A DNA stretch of 64,000 nucleotides, taken from contig NZ_WUTY02000001.1 of assembly GCF_009828925.2 (NCBI RefSeq), positions 4,866,492 through 4,930,491 on the forward strand, read 5' to 3'. The DNA comes from Methylicorpusculum oleiharenae (GTDB taxonomy: Bacteria > Pseudomonadota > Gammaproteobacteria > Methylococcales > Methylomonadaceae). Shown here one piece after another: positions 1 to 9,539 of the stretch; within the stretch, counting starts at the first letter, position 1, and each line of letters begins with the position of its first letter. Below the pieces are notes generated by a model that was given only the letters and a program-made list of their open reading frames with translations, was not told the DNA's origin and searched no databases. Made by a program: the position numbers and the translations under genes.

Positions 1-3000
1 TGACAAAAGCGGTTGATTTCCTGCTGCTTCTGCACGTCGTTATTCATTTTTTCCAGACGGTATTCAACCGCCTTCAAGTAGCGGGGAAACTGCTTTAGCT
101 GCTGGTATGGCGTTCTTCTGATAAAACCCGCATAGACCAGTAAACTGAGTTGCTCGTTAATATCCTTACCCAGCGGATCAGAAGCGTTCAGCCGCTGCAA
201 TTGCCTGTTGATTGCCCCGACGCGCTCCATGACTTCCTTCGCTAGAAGGCTTGCCTCATTTGTCACCTGGATCAATTTTGATTTATGCGCGTCAAGACGC
301 TGCTCGAAAATCGGCTGGCTTCTTATCAAGCCCTCATCCAGGAATACCGATGAGAATACGCAATATAAAATATCCTCTTTAAATGATCGCCCAGCATAAT
401 TGTTTAGCAGCGGATGTGGCGAAAGTTTTTGATAAATCAACTCCAAAGCCGGTGAATGCGGCATATTTTTGAGTAAATATTTACACTCTTTGGCTAAATA
501 CAACTGAAATAGTTTGACCAATCCGTCGTGATGCGTGTCATCGGCTTTTTGTCGGGTATCAAAAATCTTGACGCCCACCGAGTCACCTTCATCAACAATA
601 GCCGGATAACCTATAAACGCCTGGCCTTGCTGAATAAATTGGTAGGTTTCCGGTAAATCATCGAAAGCCCATTGCACACAACCGGTGTAATTGAGCTCAT
701 CGGCCGCAATTTGGTCAAAAGTTTGTCCTGCTTTTTGGCTAAAGCGGCTCTGTAATTTTTTAAGATCGCGACCGTAATCAAGTAACGTGCCTTGCTCATC
801 GACGATGCGATAGTTCATTTTTAAATGATCGCTGAGCACGTCGGGATGCCATTCATTTAATGGTATCGCCTCGCCGGTCAGTTTTCTCAAGCGTGTCCCC
901 AACCATTCATACAAAGAGCCTTTAAAATCCGGTTCGATTTCAAGACACTGCTTTGCCGTTTGCGGTACCGGGACAAAATGTTTTCGCAGCTGTTTGGGCA
1001 GCGATTTGATCAAGCCAATCACTTTTTCCTCGAGCATTCCGGGCACCAGCCATTCGAAAGGCTGTTCGCTGACCTGATTGAGCTGATGTACCGGGATGAT
1101 CGCTGTTACGCCGTCCTCGTCATGGCCGGGTTCGAAGCGATATTGCAAATTAAACGTCAAGCGCCCTACCGATTTGCTGTCAGGAAAATCCCATTCATTG
1201 ACCAAATGGTCTTGTTCGCGCGTAAGATCCACTTTGGTTAAAAACAGGAACCTGGAATTCTCACGTTCAACCGTTTTGCGCCATTGCTCAAAGGTAACGC
1301 CGTTGACTACCGATTCGGGAATTTTTTTGTCATAAAACTGAAACAGCCATTCTTCATCTTCAATCAAGTCAACCCGGCGTCCTTTATGCTGGATATAGCC
1401 GACTTCTTCCAGCAATTGCTGGTTGGCCTTAAAAAAGGGCGCATTGGTTTGATATTCATGATTGACCAGACCGAAACGTATGAAGAAATCGCGCGCCGCT
1501 TTTGGATCAACATGTTCGTAAGGAATCTTGCGCTTGGCCTGAAGTGTCAGTCCATACAGCAAGGTGCGCTCGTATATGCCGCTGCGTCCGGCTTTTTTCT
1601 CCCAGTGCGGATCGTAGTAGTTGCGCTTGATCAGATGACCTGAACACGCCTCTATCCATTCCGGTTCAATTTGGGCAACTGTGCGAGCATACACTTTACT
1701 GGTTTCTACATGTTCGGCCGCCATAATCCATTTTGGCCTCAGCTTATGTAAGCCGGATCCCGGAAAAATAAAGAATTTCAGTCCACGCGCGCCCAGGTAT
1801 TCGTATTGCTCATGCTTAAAACCTATGTTGGATAACAATCCTGGCAATAGTGCGCGATGAATTTCGGAATATCCCGCTTCCAGCATATTGGGCTTGAGTT
1901 TAAGCTCACCTTTAATGACCTGCATGATTTGGGCATGAATATCAAACCACTCCTTCATGCGGATATATGACAAAAACTGATCCTTGCAGTACTTACGCAG
2001 CTTGTTGTTCGACAGGTGTTTTTTCTGTTCTTCGAACGCATTCCAAAGGTTGAGCAACGTCAGAAAATCCGATTCCGGGTGCTTGTAAATCGCATGCTTG
2101 GCTTCGGCTTGCGGAAGTTTGTCGGCGGGTTTATCCCTTGGATCCTGAACACTGAGCGCTGAAACGATGATTGACACTTCGGTTAAACAATTCAGTTCAG
2201 CGGCAGCCAGCAACATCCGGGCAAGCTTGGGATCAGTGGGCAGTTTGGCGATCTGTTTGCCCATCTCGGTCAACCGGCCTTGCTTATCCAGGGCGTTGAC
2301 CTCATGCAGCATGGTTTTGCCGTCGCGAATCATCTTGTCTTCAGGCGGCTCGACAAACGGAAAGTCTTCGATATCGCCCAGATTCAACGAAATCATTTGC
2401 AAAATGACCGAAGATAGATTGGTCCTCAGAATTTCCGGTTCCGTAAATTCCGGACGGGCACTAAAATCATCCTTAGAATACAAACGAATGCAAATACCCT
2501 CGGCAACCCGCCCACATCGCCCGGCTCGCTGATTGGCACTGGCCTGGGAAATTTTTTCTATGGGTAAGCGCTGAATTTTACTGCGATGACTGTATCGGCT
2601 GATGCGGGCATGACCGGTATCAATCACGCAGCGAATGCCGGGTACGGTCAACGATGTCTCAGCGACATTGGTCGCTAATACGATCCTTAGTCCGCCTTTG
2701 GGCTTGAACACCTGTTCCTGCTCACTGACACTGAGTTTTGAATATAACGGCAGAATTTCGTAACCGGTAGGATGGTGTTTTCTTAACGATTCGGTCGTTT
2801 CCCTGATTTCCCGCTCGCCGCTTAAAAAAATCAGAATATCGCCGCGCATGTCCCTTGCTAATTCGTCAACCGCATCCAGAATCGCCTGCTGCAAGTCGGC
2901 CGTGGTTTCATCGTTTTCTTCACTTTGCTCTATGGGCCGGTAGCGAATGTCGACAGGATAGGTCCGACCGGAAACTTCAACAATCGGCGCACCGCTGTAA

Positions 3001-3713
3001 TGTTTGGCAAAGCGCTCCGGATCAATCGTGGCAGAAGTTATGATCAGCTTCAGATCCGGCCTCTTGGGCAAGAGCCAGCGCATATAACCCAGCAAAAAAT
3101 CGATATTCAAACTGCGCTCGTGAGCCTCGTCAATGATGATCGTGTCATATTGATTGAGGTAAGGATCATTTTGAGTCTCGGCCAGCAAAATGCCGTCGGT
3201 CATCAATTTCACCAATGATTCGGAATGCGTTTTGTCGTAAAAGCGGACTTTATAACCGACCGATTTACCAAGAGGCTCGCCCAGTTCTTCGGCAATTCTG
3301 TCTGCCACGGTACGAGCAGCAATCCGGCGCGGCTGGGTATGCCCAATGAAACCCGAAACGCCCCGGCCGAGTGCTAAACAAATTTTCGGTAGCTGAGTTG
3401 TCTTACCTGAACCGGTCTCGCCGCAAACGATAACGACCTGGTGCTGCTGAATCAGCTGGGCAATTTCATCTTTTTTGCCGCTGACCGGTAAATCGGGAAA
3501 GTTAATCGCCGGAATGCCGGCCTGTCTTTTTAGCTTTTTACCAACTGACTGCTCAATGCGTCCTGCCAAAACGGCCAGCTTTGACTCTTGAGCTTTACCT
3601 TTCTGATAATCGCTACGCAGCCGATCCAACTCGCGCTTTAAGCTGTGTCGGTCTTGATTGAGACAGTCGGACAGCTTTTTACTCAATTGCTTGATAAGTT
3701 CGTGCGAAGACAT
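1..3713 (-). CDS. hrpA: ATP-dependent RNA helicase HrpA (3' end outside window)
   Basis: DEAH-box RNA helicase of the HrpA/Prp22 type, a cytoplasmic ATPase that remodels RNA or ribonucleoprotein. The reading frame starts at an ATG at 3711-3713 and stays open to the window edge, giving 1237 visible residues; HrpA is normally about 1300, so only a short C-terminal part is missing. Motif I (GETGSGKTTQ) is near residue 98, DEAHER near 195, followed by SAT and the QRAGRCGR motif VI, then the winged-helix/OB and HrpA-specific C-terminal regions. It is monocistronic as far as visible and divergent from the SprA-like gene. Many small open frames on both strands in 1-3700 are shadows of this gene. Confidence 0.96.
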   Translation of the reverse strand, partial: MSSHELIKQLSKKLSDCLNQDRHSLKRELDRLRSDYQKGKAQESKLAVLAGRIEQSVGKKLKRQAGIPAINFPDLPVSGKKDEIAQLIQQHQVVIVCGETGSGKTTQLPKICLALGRGVSGFIGHTQPRRIAARTVADRIAEELGEPLGKSVGYKVRFYDKTHSESLVKLMTDGILLAETQNDPYLNQYDTIIIDEAHERSLNIDFLLGYMRWLLPKRPDLKLIITSATIDPERFAKHYSGAPIVEVSGRTYPVDIRYRPIEQSEENDETTADLQQAILDAVDELARDMRGDILIFLSGEREIRETTESLRKHHPTGYEILPLYSKLSVSEQEQVFKPKGGLRIVLATNVAETSLTVPGIRCVIDTGHARISRYSHRSKIQRLPIEKISQASANQRAGRCGRVAEGICIRLYSKDDFSARPEFTEPEILRTNLSSVILQMISLNLGDIEDFPFVEPPEDKMIRDGKTMLHEVNALDKQGRLTEMGKQIAKLPTDPKLARMLLAAAELNCLTEVSIIVSALSVQDPRDKPADKLPQAEAKHAIYKHPESDFLTLLNLWNAFEEQKKHLSNNKLRKYCKDQFLSYIRMKEWFDIHAQIMQVIKGELKLKPNMLEAGYSEIHRALLPGLLSNIGFKHEQYEYLGARGLKFFIFPGSGLHKLRPKWIMAAEHVETSKVYARTVAQIEPEWIEACSGHLIKRNYYDPHWEKKAGRSGIYERTLLYGLTLQAKRKIPYEHVDPKAARDFFIRFGLVNHEYQTNAPFFKANQQLLEEVGYIQHKGRRVDLIEDEEWLFQFYDKKIPESVVNGVTFEQWRKTVERENSRFLFLTKVDLTREQDHLVNEWDFPDSKSVGRLTFNLQYRFEPGHDEDGVTAIIPVHQLNQVSEQPFEWLVPGMLEEKVIGLIKSLPKQLRKHFVPVPQTAKQCLEIEPDFKGSLYEWLGTRLRKLTGEAIPLNEWHPDVLSDHLKMNYRIVDEQGTLLDYGRDLKKLQSRFSQKAGQTFDQIAADELNYTGCVQWAFDDLPETYQFIQQGQAFIGYPAIVDEGDSVGVKIFDTRQKADDTHHDGLVKLFQLYLAKECKYLLKNMPHSPALELIYQKLSPHPLLNNYAGRSFKEDILYCVFSSVFLDEGLIRSQPIFEQRLDAHKSKLIQVTNEASLLAKEVMERVGAINRQLQRLNASDPLGKDINEQLSLLVYAGFIRRTPYQQLKQFPRYLKAVEYRLEKMNNDVQKQQEINRFC

Positions 3714-3803
3714 TTTTTCTTTTCCAATGACAATTGGCGGGTATTATAGCGGTTACGCACACCTTTTTTGTCAGTATGGACAACTATTCCTGTGCCGACT
3801 ACA

Positions 3804-3820
3804 CTTGACGCAGGGTCAAG
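3804..3820. promoter_or_regulatory. Short inverted repeat in the divergent hrpA/sprA-like intergenic region
   Basis: CTTGAC and GTCAAG are perfect 6-bp arms around a 5-base centre (GCAGG). The dyad lies 55 bases before the GTG start of the rightward gene and 91 bases before hrpA. It has the look of a dimeric-regulator operator, but no correctly spaced -10 element was found for a MerR-type promoter, so its role is open. Confidence 0.3.
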
Positions 3821-3874
3821 TTAAGCCGACCTGATTTAATAAGATTCCGCACGATTAAATTCATAGGTGTCGTT

Positions 3875-4432
3875 GTGATTACGTCCGTATCAATGCATCA
3901 AATCACGAATTGGCCGGTTGTAAGTTCTGAAAAGGCACATACGCATGAAAAAAATACCGACTCCTCAACAGCAACAACGCAAGAAAAACTGCCGCAAACC
4001 GGCACTTCACCCTCACCTGAAGCGCAAGATCTCGAAAAAATTAAAGTAATAGAATCACTTAAAGCCAGAGACCTCGAAGTCAGAGCTCACGAACAAGCGC
4101 ATATTTCGGCATCAGCAGGATTGGCAACCGGCGGAGCCAGCTTCACTTATCAGCAAGGCCCGGACGGCAAGCGCTATGCTATCGGAGGAGAAGTTAACAT
4201 TGACACTTCTTCAGTACCCGGCGACCCCAGCGCAACATTAAGAAAAGCAGAAACGATAAGACGAGCGGCACTTGCGCCGGCAAATCCATCCGGACAGGAT
4301 TACAAAGTTGCATCAAAAGCCGCCCAGATGGCAACGAAAGCGCAAATGGATATGATAAAACTGCAACAGGAAACTCAATCAGAGAGCGTATCTGAAGAAA
4401 AACCAAGCCTGAAGATTGACCTGTCGGCCTGA
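3875..4432 (+). CDS. SprA-related putative zinc metalloprotease
   Basis: A 185-residue protein of the SprA-related family (PF12118, also named the CJM1_0395-type putative metalloprotease). The diagnostic part is residues 70-105: E-V-R-A-H-E-Q-A-H, a zincin-like HExxH, followed by a Gly/Ala-rich stretch, the Y-Q-x-GPDGKRYAIGGEV block and a VPGDP turn. The N-terminal 50 residues are polar and low complexity, with no clear signal peptide. The first start is GTG at 3875; an ATG at 3893 would remove six residues and is equally possible. The C-terminal 60 residues are Ala/Lys/Gln rich and probably helical. It converges on the phosphoesterase gene 15 bases downstream. Family known, function not established. 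Confidence 0.75.
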   Translation: MITSVSMHQITNWPVVSSEKAHTHEKNTDSSTATTQEKLPQTGTSPSPEAQDLEKIKVIESLKARDLEVRAHEQAHISASAGLATGGASFTYQQGPDGKRYAIGGEVNIDTSSVPGDPSATLRKAETIRRAALAPANPSGQDYKVASKAAQMATKAQMDMIKLQQETQSESVSEEKPSLKIDLSA

Positions 4433-4447
4433 GCGGCCCGTTAAAAT

Positions 4448-5176
4448 CTAGATATCGACGACCCGATTGACATCAAAACCTTCCACCATCTTTCTCCCCA
4501 CATAACCCCTTGGATTGCATAACACCCTGGCTCCGGCAATTCGGTAATCGCCCGGACTGTGAATATGTCCATGAAACCATGCAGCAATCTCGTACTCATG
4601 TAACAACCACTTTAAATCATTGCAATAGGCTAATTTTTTCAGGGTATGAGGCGATCCATTCCAGCTCCATTCGGAAGGGGCATGGTGGGTAACAATGATT
4701 GTTTTTCCTGAAAAAGGACGTTCCAGTTCGGCTATTAACCATTTTTTTGATCGTTCATGTAACTTGAAAAAAGCAAGCGGATCAAACGCTTTTTCAGAAT
4801 ATTTTATTTTTCTAAAATCATTGAGCGAATTGCTCAGAACAACCACTTTTTCCTCACCTTCCTGAAACAAATCAGTCCACAAGGTACAGCCTAGAAATCT
4901 GACATCCTGAAAAACAAACTGATTATTTTCCAAAAAATGAACCCGGCTGCCTGCGCACTGCTCTCTGAGGGTTTTTAGTGTGTCATGGTACTCCTGGGTA
5001 TAAAATTCATGATTTCCGGCAACATAGATAACCGGTTTGTTTATTGTTTTGAGCCATTCAACACCTTGTTTATAGATCCCGATATCGCCCGCCGCTATAA
5101 TGACATCGGCATCATTACCCGGTAGATCCAGTGGGCCGAATTCAAGATGAAGGTCTGAAAAATAGTTGATTTTCAC
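4448..5176 (-). CDS. Calcineurin-like metallophosphoesterase
   Basis: A 242-residue dinuclear-metal phosphoesterase. The metal-binding motifs appear in order: D-L-H-L-E near residue 8, A-G-D-I near 30, G-N-H-E near 54, T-H-H near 165 and G-H-I-H near 201. The whole protein is one catalytic domain without signal peptide or membrane segment, so it is probably cytoplasmic. The ATG start is right at the conserved first strand (MKINYFSDLH). Substrate cannot be told from sequence; close relatives are annotated only as metallophosphoesterases. Divergent from ispG with an 88-base gap that must hold both promoters. Confidence 0.85.
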   Translation of the reverse strand: MKINYFSDLHLEFGPLDLPGNDADVIIAAGDIGIYKQGVEWLKTINKPVIYVAGNHEFYTQEYHDTLKTLREQCAGSRVHFLENNQFVFQDVRFLGCTLWTDLFQEGEEKVVVLSNSLNDFRKIKYSEKAFDPLAFFKLHERSKKWLIAELERPFSGKTIIVTHHAPSEWSWNGSPHTLKKLAYCNDLKWLLHEYEIAAWFHGHIHSPGDYRIAGARVLCNPRGYVGRKMVEGFDVNRVVDI

Positions 5177-5264
5177 TAATTTACTCTGTTGAAAGCCGGG
5201 TATAAGGTATACTGGGGCTTATTTTTTCAGATAACAACAACCTTTTCCATAAAGATATTTGGCT

Positions 5265-6488
5265 ATGTCAAGCAGACCCAGAAAAATCACACAACAAGTT
5301 CTCATCGGTGATATTAAAGTCGGAGGCGGTGCTCCGATTGTTGTTCAATCTATGACTAACACCGACACAGCGGATGTCAGTTCAACGGTCAATCAGGTAA
5401 TGGAGTTGTCAAGAGCCGGCTCCGAGATTGTCCGGATTACTGTCAATACTGAAGAAGCGGCAAAAGCAGTTGCCGAGATTCGCAATCAGCTGGATCAAAA
5501 AGGTTTTACTGTGCCGCTGGTCGGAGACTTCCATTTCAATGGCCACAAGCTGCTGGAAAAATATCCCGATTGCGCTCAGGCACTGGATAAATACCGTATA
5601 AATCCCGGAAACGTCGGGCGCGGTAAAAGCCGGGATCCACAGTTTCAGCAAATGATTGAATTTGCGTGTCAATATAACAAACCGGTGCGCATTGGCGTCA
5701 ATGGCGGCAGTCTGGATCAAGCCGTTCTTACCCGCTTGCTGGATGAAAACCGGGAAAAGCCGGAACCGTTACCTTTGTCAGCCATCACACGGGAAGCGAT
5801 TATCCTCTCTGCCCTGGAAAGCGCAGCAAAAGCTGAGGAAATTGGCTTGGGTAGAGATAAAATCATACTGTCTTGCAAAATCAGCAACGTCCAGGAACTG
5901 ATCAACATCTATCAGGATTTGTCAGACCGTTGCGATTATTCGCTGCACCTTGGCCTGACCGAAGCCGGCATGGGCTCAAAAGGCATAGTTTCTTCAGCAG
6001 CAGCCTTGTCTGTGCTGATGCAACAAGGGATAGGCGATACCATTCGAATATCCCTGACACCTGAACCCGGCACAGCAAGAACTCAAGAAGTCGTCGTCGC
6101 TCAAGAGATTCTCCAAACCATGGGATTCAGATCGTTTACCCCCATGGTCATTTCCTGCCCGGGATGCGGACGGACTACCAGCGATTATTTCCAAAGATTA
6201 GCAATGGACATCCAATCTTACTTACGCATCAGTATGCCGACATGGAAGAAGAAATATCCCGGCGTAGAAGAAATGGAAGTCGCCGTAATGGGTTGTGTAG
6301 TTAACGGCCCGGGCGAAAGTAAAAGCGCCAATATTGGCATCAGTTTACCCGGTACCGGTGAAACGCCGGTTGCCCCGGTCTACGAGGACGGAGAAAAAAC
6401 GGTCACTCTAAAAGGTGATCACATAGCCGAGGAATTCCAGGCAATCGTTGAACGTTATATAGAAAGCCACTACGGCACTTCCAACTAA
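5265..6488 (+). CDS. ispG: 4-hydroxy-3-methylbut-2-en-1-yl diphosphate synthase IspG (GcpE)
   Basis: Converts MEcPP to HMBPP in the MEP isoprenoid pathway, using a [4Fe-4S] cluster. The protein has about 407 residues, the size of the compact bacterial form without the plant insert. The TIM-barrel part begins with [17 protein letters not shown]; the cluster ligands are seen in S-C-P-G-C-G-R-T near residue 305 and [10 protein letters not shown] near 340. An in-frame TTG lies two codons upstream (5259), but the ATG at 5265 is preferred. It stands alone, with a hairpin 12 bases after its stop. Confidence 0.97.
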   Translation: MSSRPRKITQQVLIGDIKVGGGAPIVVQSMTNTDTADVSSTVNQVMELSRAGSEIVRITVNTEEAAKAVAEIRNQLDQKGFTVPLVGDFHFNGHKLLEKYPDCAQALDKYRINPGNVGRGKSRDPQFQQMIEFACQYNKPVRIGVNGGSLDQAVLTRLLDENREKPEPLPLSAITREAIILSALESAAKAEEIGLGRDKIILSCKISNVQELINIYQDLSDRCDYSLHLGLTEAGMGSKGIVSSAAALSVLMQQGIGDTIRISLTPEPGTARTQEVVVAQEILQTMGFRSFTPMVISCPGCGRTTSDYFQRLAMDIQSYLRISMPTWKKKYPGVEEMEVAVMGCVVNGPGESKSANIGISLPGTGETPVAPVYEDGEKTVTLKGDHIAEEFQAIVERYIESHYGTSN

Positions 6489-6500
6489 AATCAACCTCTT

Positions 6501-6527
6501 ATCCTTTGGTCTCTTAGACCAAAGGAT
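6501..6527 (+). terminator. Perfect 12-bp hairpin after ispG without a U-tract
   Basis: ATCCTTTGGTCT and AGACCAAAGGAT pair perfectly around a CTT triloop. The following bases (ATACCGC) are not a T-run, so it is either a weak or Rho-assisted terminator or a 3'-end stabiliser between ispG and the next gene, whose ATG is only 16 bases further on. Confidence 0.5.
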
Positions 6528-6542
6528 ATACCGCTTAATACG

Positions 6543-7016
6543 ATGAGCTCACCGGAAACAGAACTGTCACGACTGGGCTGGCGAGAATGGATCGCCCTGC
6601 CCGACCTGAATATCCCCCTGATCAAAGCCAAAATAGATACCGGTGCTCGTTCTTCAGCACTTCATGCTTTTATGGTTGATCCCTATAAACGCGGAGGGAG
6701 TCACTGGATTATGTTCGCCATCCATCCGTATCAAAACAGAACCGATATCATTGTGGAATGTCACTCTCCAGTCCATGACAGGCGGGTTGTATCGGACTCG
6801 GGAGGTCATCGTAACCGCCGCTATGTCATAAAGACCCAGCTGGTTGTCGGTCAAAAAATTATGGTGGCCGAACTGACTTTAACCAATCGGGACACCATGA
6901 AATTCAGAATGTTATTGGGACGAACCGCAATGCGGGGTCACTATGTAGTTGATCCGCAAAAGTCTTATCTTCAGGGAAAACCGGATTTCGTTACACCTTT
7001 GAAGCAACCGGAATGA
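6543..7016 (+). CDS. RimK/LysX-associated ATP-dependent zinc protease-like protein (PF05618)
   Basis: A 157-residue single-domain protein of the family often annotated as ATP-dependent zinc protease. The motif K-I-D-T-G-A-R-S-S-A-L-H-A near residues 30-42 resembles the D-T-G of retropepsin-like aspartyl proteases; L-L-G-R-T-A-M and V-D-P near the C-terminus are also family hallmarks. Members often sit beside rimK-like ATP-grasp genes, but none is visible here. The ATG at 6543 is close behind a strong hairpin, so expression may depend on read-through from ispG or on a promoter within its end. No ATPase motif is present despite the common family name. Confidence 0.75.
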   Translation: MSSPETELSRLGWREWIALPDLNIPLIKAKIDTGARSSALHAFMVDPYKRGGSHWIMFAIHPYQNRTDIIVECHSPVHDRRVVSDSGGHRNRRYVIKTQLVVGQKIMVAELTLTNRDTMKFRMLLGRTAMRGHYVVDPQKSYLQGKPDFVTPLKQPE

Positions 7017-7101
7017 TCCCGCGGCATATCCCTCACCGATAACCAAGTCGAACGATTTTTTTGTATGAAAAAGTTAAAACCGAAAGATATTCCGCCTAAA
7101 C

Positions 7102-8283
7102 CTAACCGGGTTTTCCGTCTTCTCTGGGTGCAGCGAGAATGGGGCCGTAGTAATACAAAAACAGAGAAAAGGCTGCCAGCCAGCATAAGGTTGACAGATA
7201 AAGCATCTGCCCATACCAATCAGGCAGCATAGCGGGCATGATTACTCGGGCAAAAGCTGACAGATTGATCAATACAAAAGCGAGGGCAATGACATTGGAA
7301 GTTTTAAGTATTCTGCCGGTATGACCCAGGGCAACCCTGGCCATCATCCCCATTGTCAACACCCCTATTCCACCGACCGCAAATGCATGCATCGATAAAT
7401 AAGCCGGTATCAAACCATAGGCGGAAAGACCCACCATCACAAAGCCCAAAATAATCCATCCGTAGCCTATATATAAAATCCACAACAGTGGAACATACCA
7501 GATACGATGGATGTACCAGCCGGCAATTCTCAACATGTTAGCTATAACCGCGGCAACGACGGCGATGATTAAAACCGCACCACCAATATCAAGCATTTGC
7601 AGAACAAAAATGCTTACACCGCTGACTACAGACAACACATCCAGCACGGGACTTCTAATGGCCATGGTGCCCGACAATCCTTTCTCTGTAAAAAAAGGAA
7701 ATACAATGCCTGCGATGACAAGAATCATCGTAATAATGGTATAAACCAGAAGCTGTATACCCAAATGACCGACGTTGTCTGCCAGACCCAATTGTTCAAC
7801 ATGAATTAAGGTATTGGCTATTGCCATTACCAGCAGCAAACCCAAAAACAGGGTACTTCGCCTGTCTCGCGCCGCTAAAACAGGCTTAACCAGAGATACT
7901 ATCAACACCGGCAAAAAGGCCCAATCGATTATCGCGATCATCAAGTCCGGCAGTAATCCAGAATAAAAAGGCACAATTCGCCCGTACAGCCATAGCAAAC
8001 ATAACCCTGCCAATTGATCGCCGCTTAAAGTGGCCTGACTTGTCCAGTTTCTTATCGCAGTCAATAAAAAACCGGCGATTACAGCCGATGTGTAACCCAT
8101 CAACATCTCGTGAGCATGCCAACCGGTTAATTGAAAATAATTCTTGAGTTCTATCTCTCCCTTGAATATGCCGTTCCATAACGTGATTAAAACTAAAGCC
8201 GATAAAACAGCTAAAGCGAAAAAAGCTCTGAACCCAAGACTAAACAGTGGATAGTCAAATATTTTTTCATTGGTGTTATTCAT
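7102..8283 (-). CDS. NnrS family haem/copper-type membrane protein
   Basis: A 393-residue polytopic membrane protein with about 12 hydrophobic segments. NnrS proteins protect against nitric oxide stress and bind haem and copper. Family features seen are F-x-L-G-F-R-A-F-F near residues 15-23, the H-A-H-E-M motif near 56-60 and a second conserved His region (S-M-H-A-F-A-V-G-G-I-G) near 300. Its start overlaps the stop of the upstream DUF455 gene in an ATGA arrangement (8280-8283), so the two are translationally coupled. No NorR, NsrR or denitrification gene is nearby, so the NO link comes from family knowledge only. Confidence 0.9.
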   Translation of the reverse strand: MNNTNEKIFDYPLFSLGFRAFFALAVLSALVLITLWNGIFKGEIELKNYFQLTGWHAHEMLMGYTSAVIAGFLLTAIRNWTSQATLSGDQLAGLCLLWLYGRIVPFYSGLLPDLMIAIIDWAFLPVLIVSLVKPVLAARDRRSTLFLGLLLVMAIANTLIHVEQLGLADNVGHLGIQLLVYTIITMILVIAGIVFPFFTEKGLSGTMAIRSPVLDVLSVVSGVSIFVLQMLDIGGAVLIIAVVAAVIANMLRIAGWYIHRIWYVPLLWILYIGYGWIILGFVMVGLSAYGLIPAYLSMHAFAVGGIGVLTMGMMARVALGHTGRILKTSNVIALAFVLINLSAFARVIMPAMLPDWYGQMLYLSTLCWLAAFSLFLYYYGPILAAPREDGKPG

Positions 8284-9071
8284 TTTTCCAGCCAGTCAAG
8301 TTCCGCCTCTGAGAAGCCTGCCATTATACGCATTTCTCTATTAAATGGACCTTTGGGTTTCCCCATGTCGTAATGTTTAATCAGATCAATATATTTTTTA
8401 TCGGGTACCAGCGTTTGCCGTTCGCATTCAAACCTAAACCATTTTGAACCCAGCTCAACATGACCGATTTCATCGTTTAAAATTTTTTCAAGAATAGCAG
8501 CACTCTTTGTATCGCCGATGCCTTTAAATTTGTTGATCATAACCGGTGTCGCATCAAGCCCTCTCGCCTCCATACAACGCGGCACAACTGCCAATCTAGC
8601 CAAAAGATCATCCGCAGTTTGCTGGGCATGCTCCCATAAGCCGCCGTGCGCAGGCAGATCACCGTAATCAATTCCCCTGCTGATAAGATGCTCACGAATC
8701 ATGGAAAAATGCTGAGCCTCTTCTTCGGCAACCATCAGCCAGTCTTTATAAAAAGATTCGGGCATATCGCGAAACCGGTATAGCATGTCCCAAGCCAATG
8801 ATATCGCGATAAATTCGATATGTGCGATAGCATGAAAAAAGGCCGTTTTGCCTTCTGAAGTATTAAACGATCGCTTGGGCATATGCCGCGGAGACATTAA
8901 TATGGGCCGTTGCGGAAATCGAATCTTATCGATAGCCATTGGCGAATCAGAAGATTTTAAGCATAATTCCCCGCTTTCAAATTGCTGCCAGGCCAAATGC
9001 GTCCACTTTAACTTGCCCTCAATGGAGTCATCACTCAAGCACAGCCTGGCTAAATCAAATATATTTTTCAT
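8280..9071 (-). CDS. DUF455 family ferritin-like protein
   Basis: A 263-residue soluble protein of the DUF455 (PF04305) ferritin-like group. Metal-ligand type carboxylate/His motifs are visible: H-x-I-A-H-I-E-F near residues 82-89, E-E-E-A-Q-H-F near 117-123 and N-D-E-I-G-H-V near 201-207, which together would form a di-iron site like those of MiaE and ferritins. Substrate unknown. It is the first gene of a two-gene unit with nnrS. Its ATG lies only 16 bases from the start of the divergent VanZ-like gene, and no good ribosome binding site is seen. Confidence 0.85.
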   Translation of the reverse strand: MKNIFDLARLCLSDDSIEGKLKWTHLAWQQFESGELCLKSSDSPMAIDKIRFPQRPILMSPRHMPKRSFNTSEGKTAFFHAIAHIEFIAISLAWDMLYRFRDMPESFYKDWLMVAEEEAQHFSMIREHLISRGIDYGDLPAHGGLWEHAQQTADDLLARLAVVPRCMEARGLDATPVMINKFKGIGDTKSAAILEKILNDEIGHVELGSKWFRFECERQTLVPDKKYIDLIKHYDMGKPKGPFNREMRIMAGFSEAELDWLEK

Positions 9072-9087
9072 TTTAAACCGATTAAAA

Positions 9088-9444
9088 ATGACACAATTAC
9101 TGGATACCTTCGCACTGATTATTTACTGTTCTTTCATATACTGGCTTTCAGATCAGCCATCAGTGCCTGTGCCCATGTGGTTTGACCACCAGGACAAGCT
9201 GTATCACGGTGGCGCTTATTTTATAATGGCTATACTCACATGGCGATTATTTAGGCACTTTACCGCAAAGCCCTGGCTTATTGGCGTTTTAGCCTTTATT
9301 TTTTGCTCCCTTTTTGGCTTATCCGATGAATGGCATCAATCGTTTGTTGCCGGCCGATATGCTGATTTTGCAGACTGGCTGGCTGACAGTGTGGGTGCAA
9401 TGATAGGAATATTGGTCATCTATCGATTAACATCCCGCGCCTGA
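9088..9444 (+). CDS. VanZ-like small membrane protein
   Basis: A 118-residue protein of the VanZ family with four hydrophobic segments. Family hallmarks seen are the S-D-Q-P-S start of the first loop, D-K-L-Y-H-G-G-A-Y-F near residues 36-45, and S-D-E-W-H-Q-S-F-V-A-G-R-Y-A-D-F-A-D-W near 76-94. Non-vancomycin members of this family are common housekeeping membrane proteins of unknown role. The frame is open from 8848, but the upstream part is antisense to the DUF455 gene, so the ATG at 9088 is the true start. Confidence 0.85.
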   Translation: MTQLLDTFALIIYCSFIYWLSDQPSVPVPMWFDHQDKLYHGGAYFIMAILTWRLFRHFTAKPWLIGVLAFIFCSLFGLSDEWHQSFVAGRYADFADWLADSVGAMIGILVIYRLTSRA

Positions 9445-9539
9445 ATCCGCTAAAATAGCCTATTTGCAGAGAAACACCCTGTTGGTTATCAAAAGTTTTA
9501 AAGCCTGAGTCGTTATAGCCATTTAATATCTTACATTCT

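Noticed and set aside
208-3218. Several 60-120 codon frames on both strands
   Set aside because: All lie within hrpA, whose frame is open from 3713 to the window edge and carries all helicase motifs.
3804-3845. MerR-type promoter with an operator dyad
   Set aside because: The dyad is real, but no -10 hexamer lies 19-20 bases from the TTGAC element.
7064-7231. 55-codon ATG frame on the plus strand overlapping the 3' end of nnrS
   Set aside because: Mostly antisense to conserved nnrS coding sequence, no ribosome binding site.
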